Assembly: GCA_035564555.1 (NCBI GenBank)
Contig: DATMTS010000111.1
Coordinates: 1 to 42,995 of the forward strand
Source: DATMTS01 sp035564555
Lineage (GTDB): Bacteria > Actinomycetota > Actinomycetes > Actinomycetales > Microbacteriaceae
Direction: 5' to 3'
DNA: 42,995 nucleotides
Position 1 is the first letter of the stretch; each line of letters opens with the position of its first letter. Below, one piece after another: positions 1 to 8,173 of this stretch. A model generated the notes under the pieces. That model ran no database searches and was not told where the DNA came from. It saw only the letters and a program-made list of their open reading frames with translations. The position numbers and the translations under genes were made by a program.

Positions 1-71
1 ACAAGCGCCCGCGAGCAGGCGAATCAGACCTTGTGTCGGTGGATCGGTGCATTCTGCGGAGGGGGTGAGCC

Positions 72-917
72 ATGGGAAGCATCGAGGCGTACGAGACCAC
101 CAAAGGCCGGCGATATCGGGTGCTCTACCGACGACCCGATCACCTGCAGACTTCGAAGCGCGGCTTCCGAACTAAGTTCGACGCCCAGATCTTTCTGGCT
201 TCTGTCGAGGTGGACAAGGTCACCGGGCGCTACGTAGATCCTGCCAAGAGCCGGACATCCGTTTCTAGCTGGATGAGCCGATGGCTGGCGACCAGGTCAG
301 ACCTTCGCGCAACGACTCGCACCCGAGTCGAGTACGGATATGACGTCCTCGTGCTCACGCTGGCGTATTGCGGGCTGCGCTGGGGCGAACTCGCAGGTCT
401 CCGGGTGCGAGACATCGACTTAGCGCGGAAGCGACTCACGGTGCAGCAGACGGTCGTGGCCGACAAGGGCTACCAGCGGATCGAGCCGCCGAAGGATTAC
501 GAGCACCGCTCGATCCCCATTCCTGCGTTCTTGGTCGACGCACTCAGATCGCAGACCAGAGGCCGGAGCGGAGACGATCCGGTGTTCTACGGCAGTCGAA
601 CGAAGATCTGGCTGCGGAATCACACCTTCCGAAACGGATGGTTCGATCCCGCTGCGGCCGCGATCGGCCTCGAGACACTCACGCCCCACGAACTACGTCA
701 CACCGCAGCGAGTCTCGCTGTGTCCGCCGGCGCCAACGTCAAAGCCGTACAGCGGATGCTTGGCCATGCTTCGGCCAGTATCACCCTCGATGTCTACGCC
801 GACCTCTTCGAAGATGACCTGGACGCTGTTGCCATCGCGCTAGATGACGCCGCTATGAAATCAAACGTTGCCAAAGTGTTGCCACGGACCCGGTTTCAGT
901 CTCCCGCGGCCGGATAA
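72..917 (+). pseudogene. Tyrosine recombinase (integrase), internally deleted
   Basis: A 281-residue site-specific recombinase. The N-terminal arm-binding region (about residues 1-60, with the segment KGRRYRVLYRRP) and the whole catalytic domain are present: Arg103 in GLRWGE, Lys141, the HxxR box His206/Arg209 in HELRH, His232 in LGH, and the tyrosine nucleophile Tyr242 in VYADLF. Phage-type integrases of this kind are normally 370-400 residues. Here residue ~87 (TRTRVE) jumps straight to YGYDVLVLTLAYCG, so about 90-100 residues, essentially the SAM-like core-binding domain, are missing in frame near position 330. The gene ends 42 bases before the CCA end of tRNA-Glu, the usual place for an integrase at the edge of an element inserted in a tRNA 3' end, so the element should lie to the left of the window. 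The catalytic residues survive but I infer the enzyme is inactive or weakened. The start ATG follows GGAGGGGGTGAGCC. Confidence 0.85.
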
Positions 918-923
918 GAAGAA

Positions 924-958
924 AGCCCGCTTCCCTTGAAAATCAAGGAAAGCGGGCT
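924..958 (-). terminator. Rho-independent terminator behind tRNA-Glu
   Basis: Arms AGCCCGCTTCCCTTG (924-938) and CAAGGAAAGCGGGCT (944-958) form a 15-pair stem with one mismatch and a 5-base loop. On the minus strand the stem is followed by TTTCTTC, so it best serves tRNA-Glu. It may also stop transcripts of the convergent integrase. Confidence 0.8.
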
Positions 959-959
959 G

Positions 960-1035
960 TGGTGACCCCAGCGGGATTTGAACCCGCGTTACCGCCGTGA
1001 GAGGGCGACGTCCTAGGCCGCTAAACGATGGGGCC
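960..1035 (-). tRNA. tRNA-Glu (anticodon CTC)
   Basis: A full cloverleaf can be drawn on the minus strand. The acceptor 5' strand GGCCCCA (from 1035) pairs with TGGGGTC, with a G2-U71 wobble. The anticodon loop is CTCTCAC with anticodon CTC, and the T arm is GCGGG-TTCAAAT-CCCGC. The discriminator is A and CCA is encoded (960-962). The wobble at pair 2 and a U27-G43 wobble are mild oddities. The 3' half faces the integrase, so it is the likely attachment site, rebuilt by the element. Confidence 0.95.
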
Positions 1036-1124
1036 GTCTTCGCAACTCATCGAGTATGCCATACCCCCGGCAGCCCGGCCAAACCGACGGCCGGACCAGC
1101 CCCGGAGGCGAGTGATGGCGGCGG

Positions 1125-1130
1125 TAGAAT
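1125..1130 (+). promoter_or_regulatory. -10 box (TAGAAT) of the MBL-fold gene
   Basis: TAGAAT ends 9 bases before the ATG at 1140. There is no Shine-Dalgarno sequence in between, so the transcript is probably leaderless or nearly so. No clear -35 is visible. Confidence 0.45.
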
Positions 1131-1139
1131 CGGCCCATC

Positions 1140-1778
1140 ATGAGACTCACCAAGCTGGAGCATGCCGCCCTCGTCGTCGAAGATTCCGGCGCCAAACTGT
1201 TCGTCGATCCCGGATCGTTCACCACCCCGCTCACCGAGGTCTCGGGAGCAGCCGCCGTGGTCATCACGCACGAGCATGCGGACCATTGGACGCCTGAGCA
1301 GTTGCGGCGCATCCTCGAATTCAACCCGAACGTGCCGATCTACGGCCCGGCCGGTGTCGCGGCCGCGGCATCCGAGTTCGATGTGACGACGGTCGCCCCC
1401 GGCGACACTGCCGAGGCGGGGCCGTTCACGTTGCGCTTTTTCGGCGGCAAGCATGCCGTCATCCACTCGTCGATTCCGGTCGTGGACAATGTGGGAGTGC
1501 TGGTCAACGACCGGCTGTTCTATCCCGGCGACTCGTTCACGATTCCGGAGGGCGTCGACGTCGACGTGCTCGCGGTGCCGTCGAGTGCGCCGTGGCTGAA
1601 GGCCGGCGAGTTCATGGATTATGTGCTGGCCGTGCGCCCGAAGCGCAGCTTCCCGACGCACGAGATGATCAACTCGGTCGCGGGAAAGCAGATGGCCAAT
1701 GCACGCATCCGGTCTACGACCGAGCAGGGCGGCGGAGAGTTCTTCCCGTTGGAGCCGGGCGACTCTCTCGAGATCTGA
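1140..1778 (+). CDS. MBL-fold metallo-hydrolase, UlaG-like
   Basis: A 212-residue metallo-beta-lactamase-fold protein of the short UlaG/YtnP-like type. The metal-binding motif HEHADHW follows strand AAVVIT at about residues 43-49. A second metal His probably lies in GGKHAVIHS, then Asp in YPGDSF, and the last His in FPTHEM. It is cytoplasmic, with no signal peptide or membrane segment. Family members hydrolyse lactones, phosphodiesters or other esters; the substrate cannot be read from the sequence. The ATG has no ribosome site and lies 9 bases after a TAGAAT box. It converges on the histidine phosphatase, with 26 bases between the stops, so the two are not in one operon. Family assignment is firm, the precise reaction unknown. 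Confidence 0.9.
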   Translation: MRLTKLEHAALVVEDSGAKLFVDPGSFTTPLTEVSGAAAVVITHEHADHWTPEQLRRILEFNPNVPIYGPAGVAAAASEFDVTTVAPGDTAEAGPFTLRFFGGKHAVIHSSIPVVDNVGVLVNDRLFYPGDSFTIPEGVDVDVLAVPSSAPWLKAGEFMDYVLAVRPKRSFPTHEMINSVAGKQMANARIRSTTEQGGGEFFPLEPGDSLEI

Positions 1779-1804
1779 GCGGATGCCGCGGGCCGACTCA
1801 TGAG

Positions 1805-2440
1805 TCAGCTGAAGTCGTCGCGGGGGTCGGGTGGGCAGTTCCAGCGCAGGATCGCCTGCTTCTCGTGCTCGTAGCCGAGTTCGCAGACGCTGCCCGTTGT
1901 CAACCGCAACACCGCGCCGCTCGTAATCGGCAGGTGCGCCCAGGTGACCGCGAGCATCCGCAGAAAGTGGCCGTGCGAGACCAACAGCACGTCATGCCCG
2001 TCCTGAATTAGAGGCACCGCACGGTCGATCACACGCTGCGCGCGCGCTTGCACCTGATCGGACGACTCCCCCGGCGTCTGGCCGGGAGGTACGCCGTCAG
2101 TCCACAGATCCCACGGCCTGCCGACGCGCGCAGCCACGATCTCGGCGGTCGTGATGCCTTCGTATGCGCCGTAGTCCCACTCGACAAGGTCGTCGTCGAG
2201 CGCAGGATGCGGGTAGCCCGCGAGAGCCGAGGTGTGCCGGGCACGCAGCCTCGGGCTCGAGAGCACGAGTGCGAACCCGTGACCGCGCAGCATAGAACCC
2301 TGGTCACGAGCTTGCTGTTCGCCCCTGCCGGTCAGGTCGAGGTCGGTGTAGCTGGTGTGCTTGCCGTCGCGGCTCCACGGCGTCTCGCCATGCCGGATGA
2401 GAACGATGCGTCCGGCCTCGTCCGCCTCGCCGTCTGACAT
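1805..2440 (-). CDS. Histidine phosphatase (phosphoglycerate mutase-like) family protein
   Basis: About 211 residues. It opens with the diagnostic phosphohistidine motif LIRHGETPWS; the partner His is in LLVSHGHFLRML, with SSPRLRARHT and VEWDYGAYEG between, as in the branch-2 cofactor-independent phosphatases (CobC/GpmB-like). These enzymes remove phosphate from small phosphoesters; acid phosphatase or alpha-ribazole phosphatase activities occur in the group. I chose the ATG at 2440 because GGGGAGAGG sits just upstream. An in-frame ATG 36 bases earlier would add MVPAFAPHEGRG, which looks non-coding. It follows the DUF2127 gene on the same strand after 40 bases and may be co-transcribed with it. 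Confidence 0.9.
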   Translation of the reverse strand: MSDGEADEAGRIVLIRHGETPWSRDGKHTSYTDLDLTGRGEQQARDQGSMLRGHGFALVLSSPRLRARHTSALAGYPHPALDDDLVEWDYGAYEGITTAEIVAARVGRPWDLWTDGVPPGQTPGESSDQVQARAQRVIDRAVPLIQDGHDVLLVSHGHFLRMLAVTWAHLPITSGAVLRLTTGSVCELGYEHEKQAILRWNCPPDPRDDFS

Positions 2441-2480
2441 GCCTCTCCCCTCATGCGGCGCGAACGCCGGGACCATTCCA

Positions 2481-3020
2481 TCATGGCTTGGCGGCCCGTA
2501 ATTCGCGGTACTCGCGATAGACCAGCACGATGATGACGGCGTCGAGCGCGGTGAGCAGCGCCATTCCGACGGTGGGCGCCGTGATCAGCGTGTAGAGCTG
2601 GTACGCCAGGAAAGCGCCCAAGACGGCGAGTGCCCATGGATAGGCACGATGGATGCGCCGCAGCAGAAAATAGACGAGTGCCAGCTTGACGGCTCCATGC
2701 AGGATCAGGAATACAACGAGGAAGACGAGTCCGGTCTGCGCGAGCTTGTCATCCAGCCCTTCGACGTAGTCCGCCAACAGCATCCTCAACGGGGTCGGGT
2801 GCTCGCCCAACTCGAATGCCACCGAGCTCAGCGCGTGATGCGGAGCGGATGGCGCAACGATGAGCAGAACGCCCGCCAGCAGCTCGACCAGACCATCGAC
2901 GCCTTTGAGGATGACTCCGATCTCATACAACAGATCGAGTAGCGTCCAGCGCGAGCCGTCGTCGCGCGTTCGCTTGAGCAACACAGATCGAGTCTTCACC
3001 ACCGCTTGAGTCTTCACCAC
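2481..3020 (-). CDS. DUF2127 family integral membrane protein
   Basis: From the GTG at 3020 the protein has about 179 residues and four predicted membrane segments: LLDLLYEIGVILKGVDG and on into ELLAGVLLIVAP, then TGLVFLVVFLILHGAVKLAL, then the segment around YPWALAVLGAFLAYQLY, then LLTALDAVIIVLVYREY. The opening LLDLLYEIGVILKGVDG is typical of DUF2127, a family without a known role. The start is uncertain: in-frame GTGs occur at 3020, 3017, 3002, 2999 and 2984, none with a good ribosome site. The open frame continues to 3149 but would then overlap the divergent peptidase gene and its leader. An 18-base direct duplication (2990-3021) lies at this N-terminus and would encode VVKTQA-VVKTRS if translated. 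Confidence 0.75.
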   Translation of the reverse strand: MVKTQAVVKTRSVLLKRTRDDGSRWTLLDLLYEIGVILKGVDGLVELLAGVLLIVAPSAPHHALSSVAFELGEHPTPLRMLLADYVEGLDDKLAQTGLVFLVVFLILHGAVKLALVYFLLRRIHRAYPWALAVLGAFLAYQLYTLITAPTVGMALLTALDAVIIVLVYREYRELRAAKP

Positions 3021-3021
3021 C
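2990..3021. repeat. Short tandem duplication, 18-base period
   Basis: GAGTCTTCACCACC occurs at 2990-3003 and again at 3008-3021. The period is a multiple of three, so the duplication keeps the frame of the DUF2127 gene if its start lies upstream of it. Confidence 0.7.
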
Positions 3022-3112
3022 TGCCGAAAGAATTGGCCAAGGAGCCACCATCGGATGAAGCGTCCAGGCGCATGCACATCTGCTGTTAGCGTGGTCGTTT
3101 GTGGGGGGACGC

Positions 3113-6100
3113 ATGAAGCGCTTCGGGGTGGCTGCCGGTTTTCTTGCACTGCTGGTCACGACGGCCGTGGGCGTGCCGATGCCCGCGGCTGCCTCATCGA
3201 CAGCCTCTCCCGCTGCGGACCATCACGCCACCGCTTCGCCGGCTCCGCCGACACCTCCGGGTCCCAGCGTTCACGCACGCCAGACGGTGCAGAAGCTCAA
3301 GGGCCTCGCGCACCGACGGCTCTGCCAGGTCGCCACGCGGGGCCACGCGGCTTGCATGGCCGAAGTGGTGGAGGGCCTCACGCAGACCGTCACCCCGAGC
3401 ACTGCCCCGGCCGGTTATGGTCCGGCTGATCTTCAATCTGCTTACCGCTTACCCGCCGCGGCATCGGGTTCCGGTCAAACAGTCGCCGTGGTCGACGCGT
3501 ACGATCTGCCGTCGGCGGAGAGCGACCTGGGCGCCTATCGCTCGAAATTCGGCCAACCGCCGTGCACCACGGCGAACGGATGCTTTCGCAAGGTCGATCA
3601 GAACGGCGGCACCTCCTACCCGGCCAGCAACAGCGACTGGGCCGGAGAGATCGCCTTGGACATCGAGATGGTCAGCGCCGCTTGTCCGAACTGCCACATC
3701 CTGCTTGTGGAGGCCGGCAGCAATTCGCTAGCCGATCTGGGCGCCGGGGTCGACACCGCAGTGAGCCTGGGAGCGAAGTACGTGAGCAATTCGTACGGCT
3801 CGCCCGACAATCCTTATTTCGCGGCCGACTACCGCGGGTTCGATTCCTACTACAACCATCCGGGCGTCGCCGTGGTCGCGTCCTCGGGTGACGACGGCTA
3901 TTACGACCCGGCCCGGTTCGACTGCGACAACGGCTCGGACGACTGCTCGGGTGCCCAATACCCGTCCACCTCGGACTACGTCACTGCGGTAGGCGGAACG
4001 ACCCTCGCTCCGGCCGCCGGTACCGCGCGAGGCTGGAGCGAATCGGCATGGGCCAGATCGGGAAGCGGCTGCAGCCATGCCGAGCCGAAACCGACCTGGC
4101 AGACCGACACCGGCTGTTCCACCAGGACCGCCGCCGACATCTCGGCCGTGGCAGACCCGAACACGGGAGTCGCAATCTACACGAGTGCGCTGGGCGGATG
4201 GCGCGTCGCCGGCGGCACGAGCGCCTCCTCCCCCTTACTCGCCGCGTCGTTCGCCCTTGCCGGGCCCCCGGCCGCGGGCAGCTACCCCGCTCAGGATGTG
4301 TATCAGCAGTCGGCGCTGCTCAACGACGTGACCAGCGGCAGCAGCGGCAGTTGCGGCGGCTCGTACCTGTGTGCCGCCAAGCCGCATTTCGACGGTCCGA
4401 CCGGCTGGGGCACGCCGAACGGGGTTGCGGCGCTCACTCCGACTATCCGGGGGGCGCTCGATGTGGCCCGATTCGCGGTCGGCTCTGCGATCGGTTCCGC
4501 CGTCACAACGAGCGACGGAACTCAGTGGGCGGTCAGCGGTTCCGAGGTGCTGCACGCGGGCCGCACCGGGATCGTCGCACGCTATCCCGTGCCGTCCGGA
4601 ACCGGCGGAACGGTGCACCTGATCGGTGCGGCGAACGGCAACGTGATCTGGTTCGCGTACGGCGACGGCAGATCGGCTGATCCGCTCGCGGGGTTCGGCA
4701 CCCTTTCGACCTCGAACGGCGCCATGACCCGCTTCCCTCGGTCCGGCCTCGCCCCGTGGACCTCGTCGCTGGATCGCTGGTCGATCGGCTCGGATGGGGC
4801 TTTGTGGTACTCGGCTCGTGGGGAACGGAATCTGCTGCACGTCAGCGTCACGGGAACGGTTTCGACGTACACGCTTCCGACTCCACCGGACGGGATCTGC
4901 GAGGGCGGCGACGGCAACGTGCACTGGACGAGCCACCCGCTCGGCGCAGGCTGGATCACGCCCACCGGCGCGATCACGACGCTGCTCCCGCTGCTCATGC
5001 TCGGCACGAGCGATACGGTCGGCTGCGGGGATTCGGGCAGCGTCTGGACCACCGACGGAGGATCCGTGGCGTATCGGGTCTCCAGTTCGGGCGCGTTGAC
5101 TCCCTTCACGATTCCGGGGAACCTGGCCATAGGCGCGTTGACGCTCGGCGGCAATGGGCAACTGTGGGCACAGGCGCACGACGCCTCCACCACACTCACC
5201 CGTCTCTTCAGGCTCAGCGGCAATGGCACCGTCACGGCGGCCCCGAATCCCCAGCAGCTCTCCGCTTCCGGTGTGCTGCCGGTCGAGCAGTTCGTCGGTA
5301 CGCGCGGCGGTGATTCGCTGCTCGACGTCGGCTATCGGAACTCATCCGGCGCGTTCACCATGGCGTTGGAAACCGTCGACAGGTTCGGAAACGTCGACGG
5401 ATGGGACCCGCACATCACTCCGATCTCCTCCAGCGACGGCAACGGCAGCGTCTGGGGTGCCGATGCGACCGATCTGATCCTCGGTCGCATGGTGACCACC
5501 GATCGCATCGCCGGCCCGGACCGCTACTCGACGGCGGTGGCCGTCGCTCGCAAAGCCAACCCCACGACCGCCTCCTATGCCTTCGTCGCCAGCGGCGAAA
5601 ACTATCCGGATGCTCTGGCGGCAGGCGCCGTCGCCGCGAAGCTGGGCGCACCGCTGCTTCTGACCGCGAGCGCCAGCCTGCCGTCCTCGGTGCGCATCGA
5701 ACTATCTGCGCTGAAACCGACCACGGTCTATGTGGCGGGCGGGTCGGGAGCGATCTCCGACGCGGTCTTCAGCGCCATCAAGGCGGCGGTGCCAGGCGCC
5801 TCCGTCGCACGCGTGGCCGGCGCCGACAGGTACGCCACGGCTCGGGCGCTGGTCAGTCTCGGGTTCCCGCATGGCGCCCAGGTCGGCTACTTCGCCACCG
5901 GCGCCAACTTCCCGGATGCGCTTTCCGCATCGGCCGCGGCAGCAGCACACGGCGACCCGTTGATCCTGGTGAACGGGTCGAAGAGTTCGCTGGACACGGC
6001 GACTTCGGCCCTGATCCAGAAGCTCGGGATGGCTCAGGCCAAAATCGCAGGTGGCACGGCGGTGGTCAGCTCGGGCATCCAGTCGTTCCTCACTACCCGT

Positions 6101-6403
6101 TTCGGAGCCTCGCACGTGCAGCGCTTCGCCGGGACCGATCGGTACGACACGTCCGTGCTCATCTCCCGAGACGCGTTCACCAGCAGCTCGAGCGCGTACC
6201 TGGCGACCGGTGCGAACTTCCCCGACGCTCTCGCCGGTGCCGCCACGGCAGGCAGGCAAGGCTCCCCGTTGATCACGGTACGCGGCTCCTGCATCAGCCA
6301 AGAGGACGGCGACGAACTCGATCGGCTGGGGATGTCGACGGCGCACCTGCTCGGCGGAGTCGGAGCGCTGGGCCAGACCGTCGGGGTACTGCGGCTCTGC
6401 TGA
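3113..6403 (+). CDS. Secreted S53 (sedolisin) peptidase with CWB2 cell-wall-binding repeats
   Basis: 1096 residues. A signal peptide (MKRFGVAAGFLALLVTTAVG, cut near PAAAS) leads into a short ~80-residue pro-region and a sedolisin domain from GYGPADLQSAY to about residue 440. All catalytic features are visible: Glu179 and Asp183 in GEIALDIEM, the oxyanion Asp260 in SSGDDGYY, and the nucleophile Ser370 in GGTSASSP, with the usual DISAVADPNTG calcium-site region before it. The middle (~450-790) has repeated WYSARG/VWTTDGG/LWAQAHD segments like a streptogramin-lyase-type propeller. The C-terminus (~795-1096) holds three CWB2 repeats (RIAGPDRYSTAVAVA, RVAGADRYATARALV, RFAGTDRYDTSVLIS, each with an NFPDAL-type motif), expected to anchor the enzyme to wall polymers. 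Sedolisins are pepstatin-insensitive acidic endopeptidases. The ATG at 3113 follows GGGGGGA; a GTG at 3101 is less likely. It is a single-gene unit facing the convergent DUF151 gene. Confidence 0.92.
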   Translation: MKRFGVAAGFLALLVTTAVGVPMPAAASSTASPAADHHATASPAPPTPPGPSVHARQTVQKLKGLAHRRLCQVATRGHAACMAEVVEGLTQTVTPSTAPAGYGPADLQSAYRLPAAASGSGQTVAVVDAYDLPSAESDLGAYRSKFGQPPCTTANGCFRKVDQNGGTSYPASNSDWAGEIALDIEMVSAACPNCHILLVEAGSNSLADLGAGVDTAVSLGAKYVSNSYGSPDNPYFAADYRGFDSYYNHPGVAVVASSGDDGYYDPARFDCDNGSDDCSGAQYPSTSDYVTAVGGTTLAPAAGTARGWSESAWARSGSGCSHAEPKPTWQTDTGCSTRTAADISAVADPNTGVAIYTSALGGWRVAGGTSASSPLLAASFALAGPPAAGSYPAQDVYQQSALLNDVTSGSSGSCGGSYLCAAKPHFDGPTGWGTPNGVAALTPTIRGALDVARFAVGSAIGSAVTTSDGTQWAVSGSEVLHAGRTGIVARYPVPSGTGGTVHLIGAANGNVIWFAYGDGRSADPLAGFGTLSTSNGAMTRFPRSGLAPWTSSLDRWSIGSDGALWYSARGERNLLHVSVTGTVSTYTLPTPPDGICEGGDGNVHWTSHPLGAGWITPTGAITTLLPLLMLGTSDTVGCGDSGSVWTTDGGSVAYRVSSSGALTPFTIPGNLAIGALTLGGNGQLWAQAHDASTTLTRLFRLSGNGTVTAAPNPQQLSASGVLPVEQFVGTRGGDSLLDVGYRNSSGAFTMALETVDRFGNVDGWDPHITPISSSDGNGSVWGADATDLILGRMVTTDRIAGPDRYSTAVAVARKANPTTASYAFVASGENYPDALAAGAVAAKLGAPLLLTASASLPSSVRIELSALKPTTVYVAGGSGAISDAVFSAIKAAVPGASVARVAGADRYATARALVSLGFPHGAQVGYFATGANFPDALSASAAAAAHGDPLILVNGSKSSLDTATSALIQKLGMAQAKIAGGTAVVSSGIQSFLTTRFGASHVQRFAGTDRYDTSVLISRDAFTSSSSAYLATGANFPDALAGAATAGRQGSPLITVRGSCISQEDGDELDRLGMSTAHLLGGVGALGQTVGVLRLC

Positions 6404-6426
6404 TCCGCGTCGGCCCTGCACGTCGT

Positions 6427-6921
6427 TCAGCCTTCGAAGTCCTCCGGGTCGACATCGTCGAGAAACCGTTTGAACTCCTCCAGCTGCGCATCATCGCCGC
6501 CGAAAGCCACGAGTTCCGCGGGGATCCCGGCTTCCTCGAGCACGTCGTCCGCCACCCAGATCGGCGCGTTGACCCGCACGGCAAGAGCAATCGAGTCGGA
6601 GGGGCGGGCGTCGAGCACCCTGCCGCCGGCGGAGCCGCCTATCGTGAGCTCCGCGTAGAAGGTTCCGTCGTCGATCTTCGTCACCTCGACCCGCTGCAGC
6701 TCGGCTCCCACCTGCTCGAGCACGGTCACCATCAGGTCGTGCGTCAACGGTCGCGGCGCGCTCTCCCCGGCGATCGCGATGGCGATCGACGTGGCCTCCT
6801 CTGCACCGATCCAGATCGGTAGGACACGATCACCAACTGACTCATCGAGAATGGGCTTGAGCAAGACGATGTGCTGCATCGAGGCGTCGAGCGCGACACC
6901 GAGCACGCGAACCTGAACCAT
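6427..6921 (-). CDS. Bifunctional nuclease family protein (DUF151)
   Basis: 164 residues with the BFN/DUF151 hallmarks: VRVLGVALD at the start, PIWIGAEEATSIAIA, the segment PRPLTHDLMVTVLEQVGAEL, then YAELTIGG, and DARPSDSIALAVRVNAPIWV. Family members have been linked to RNase/DNase activity in plants, and in actinobacteria the gene is often near MerR and DUF881 genes; here it stands alone. It is cytoplasmic, of normal family length, with an acidic tail (FLDDVDPEDFEG). The ATG at 6921 has GGGGGG six bases upstream; the open frame runs on upstream but would be antisense to the kinase gene. It diverges from the BadF-type kinase at 7040. Confident on family, not on substrate. Confidence 0.92.
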   Translation of the reverse strand: MVQVRVLGVALDASMQHIVLLKPILDESVGDRVLPIWIGAEEATSIAIAIAGESAPRPLTHDLMVTVLEQVGAELQRVEVTKIDDGTFYAELTIGGSAGGRVLDARPSDSIALAVRVNAPIWVADDVLEEAGIPAELVAFGGDDAQLEEFKRFLDDVDPEDFEG

Positions 6922-7027
6922 ACTGCCCCCCGTCTGCCGATCGGGTGCCACACTGCCATCGTATGTCAGGGCGCGCGATATCGCCCTGACAGGAGGGCAC
7001 CCGCCGCAGGTCGATCGGTCTGACGGA

Positions 7028-7033
7028 TAGCCT
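7028..7033 (+). promoter_or_regulatory. -10 box (TAGCCT) of the BadF-type kinase gene
   Basis: TAGCCT ends exactly 6 bases before the GTG start, with no Shine-Dalgarno sequence. The arrangement predicts transcription starting at the first base of the start codon (leaderless mRNA). Confidence 0.5.
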
Positions 7034-7039
7034 GAGACG

Positions 7040-7996
7040 GTGGACGTGGTGGTGGGAGTCGATGCTGGGGGCACCTTCACGCGCGCCATGTGCGTCGCGA
7101 CCGACGGCTCGGTGCTGGGGCAGGCGATTGCGGGAGGAGGCAGCCCGGCGCACAACGCGGACGCGCGGCAGAACATCCGCACCGCGATCGAGTGCGCACT
7201 CGGCGATGCGGGATGCGGCACTAACGATGTCGTCGCCCTCGTCGCCGGCATCGCCGGGCTCGACCGCGAGAGCGACGCCGGTTGGGCGAAGGAGTTCATC
7301 GCGGTGCCCGGCGTTCGCGGGCCGCGAGTCGCAGTCAACGACACCGAGGTGGCGCATGCCGGCGCCTTCGGCGGCGGTCCGGGGATCATCGCGATCGCCG
7401 GCACCGGGTCGATGATCTTCGGCGTCACCGAGACGGGTGAAAGGGTGCGCAACGATCAATACATGCACTACGCGGGAGCGGCCCGCCACCTGAGCTTCGA
7501 CGTGGTCCAGCAACTGCTGCTCGAAGTCTCCGTAGCCGATTCTGCGCTCCTGCATGCCGCATTGGGCCACTGGCGGGTGCGCGACATCGATGCGCTGCGC
7601 AAGGCCGTTCGTGCCGAGACGGCTGGCGATCACGACGAGATGAAACGCAATTTCGGTGCGTTCGCTCCGGTCATCACCGGGCTGGCGGCGCACTCGGCCG
7701 TCGCTCGCTCAGCGATCGCACGATTGGCCGAGAGCACACGCGTGGGAATCGAATTGCTCGCGATCGACTTCGATGACGCCACGGTTCCGGTCGTGCTCGA
7801 AGGCGGTCTTGCTCGTTCGCGGCCGTTCACAGACACATTGCATGACGCGTTCAGCGCCGCGGGATCGCGGTGCGCACTGGTGTCGCCGCAGGCTTCTCCA
7901 GTCGAAGGGGCCGCCCTGCTCGCGTGCCGCGCGGTGTTGAATGGCGCAGTTGAAGGTCGGGATGCCCGTTTGGAAAGGCAAGTTCGGCGGGCCTGA
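7040..7996 (+). CDS. BadF/BadG/BcrA/BcrD-family ATPase (N-acetylglucosamine kinase-like)
   Basis: 318 residues with the ASKHA fold. Phosphate-1 motif VVVGVDAGGTFTRAMCVA is at the N-terminus, phosphate-2 and connecting region VNDTEVAHAGAFGGGPGIIAIAGTGSM at about 108-135, and adenosine motif VVLEGGLARS near 255. This arrangement (GVDAGGTxT...AGTGS...GGLA) matches eukaryotic-type N-acetylglucosamine kinases and their bacterial relatives rather than the benzoyl-CoA reductase subunits, because there is no Fe-S cysteine motif. The likely reaction is ATP-dependent phosphorylation of an amino sugar released in wall turnover; that is inference. It starts at a GTG with a -10 box 6 bases upstream and is apparently leaderless. 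It is monocistronic, with tRNA-Gln on the other strand downstream. Confidence 0.88.
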   Translation: MDVVVGVDAGGTFTRAMCVATDGSVLGQAIAGGGSPAHNADARQNIRTAIECALGDAGCGTNDVVALVAGIAGLDRESDAGWAKEFIAVPGVRGPRVAVNDTEVAHAGAFGGGPGIIAIAGTGSMIFGVTETGERVRNDQYMHYAGAARHLSFDVVQQLLLEVSVADSALLHAALGHWRVRDIDALRKAVRAETAGDHDEMKRNFGAFAPVITGLAAHSAVARSAIARLAESTRVGIELLAIDFDDATVPVVLEGGLARSRPFTDTLHDAFSAAGSRCALVSPQASPVEGAALLACRAVLNGAVEGRDARLERQVRRA

Positions 7997-8100
7997 TCGT
8001 TGTGCGATGCCTTCCGTCGCCGACTAGGCTCGATGGTCCTTTCAGCGCGCCTCACCGTCACACGGCAGCGCAATGAAGCTCGACGGAGCACCGTTCTTCG

Positions 8101-8119
8101 AGTGGTTATCGAGACCACT
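8101..8119. repeat. Small inverted repeat behind the kinase gene
   Basis: AGTGGT-TATCGAG-ACCACT can form a 6-pair hairpin, and an alternative CGAGAC/GTCTCG pairing overlaps it. It may help end the kinase transcript about 105 bases after its stop, but there is no T-run. Confidence 0.35.
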
Positions 8120-8138
8120 CAAGTCTCGACGACTCGTC

Positions 8139-8166
8139 AAACAAGAAAGTCCCGGAAAACCGGGGC
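8139..8166 (-). terminator. Rho-independent terminator behind tRNA-Gln
   Basis: GTCCCGG (8149-8155), loop AAAA, CCGGGGC (8160-8166) forms a 7-pair stem with one G-U pair. On the minus strand it is followed by TTTCTTGTTTG, directly behind the 3' end of tRNA-Gln. Confidence 0.8.
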
Positions 8167-8173
8167 CTGCAAG

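Noticed and set aside
1795..1806. GACTCATGAGTC palindrome between the MBL and phosphatase genes
   Set aside because: Short, without a loop or T-run, and it overlaps the stop of one gene. Not enough to call a terminator or operator.
4235..5179. 314-residue minus-strand open frame inside the S53 peptidase gene
   Set aside because: Composition is Arg/Pro/Ala-rich and mirrors GC-biased codons of the plus-strand gene, with no ribosome site or domain pattern. It is a shadow frame.
5401..6822. 473-residue plus-strand open frame running through the peptidase tail and into DUF151
   Set aside because: Arg/Gly/Ser-rich low-complexity translation across two real genes, lacking any recognisable motif.
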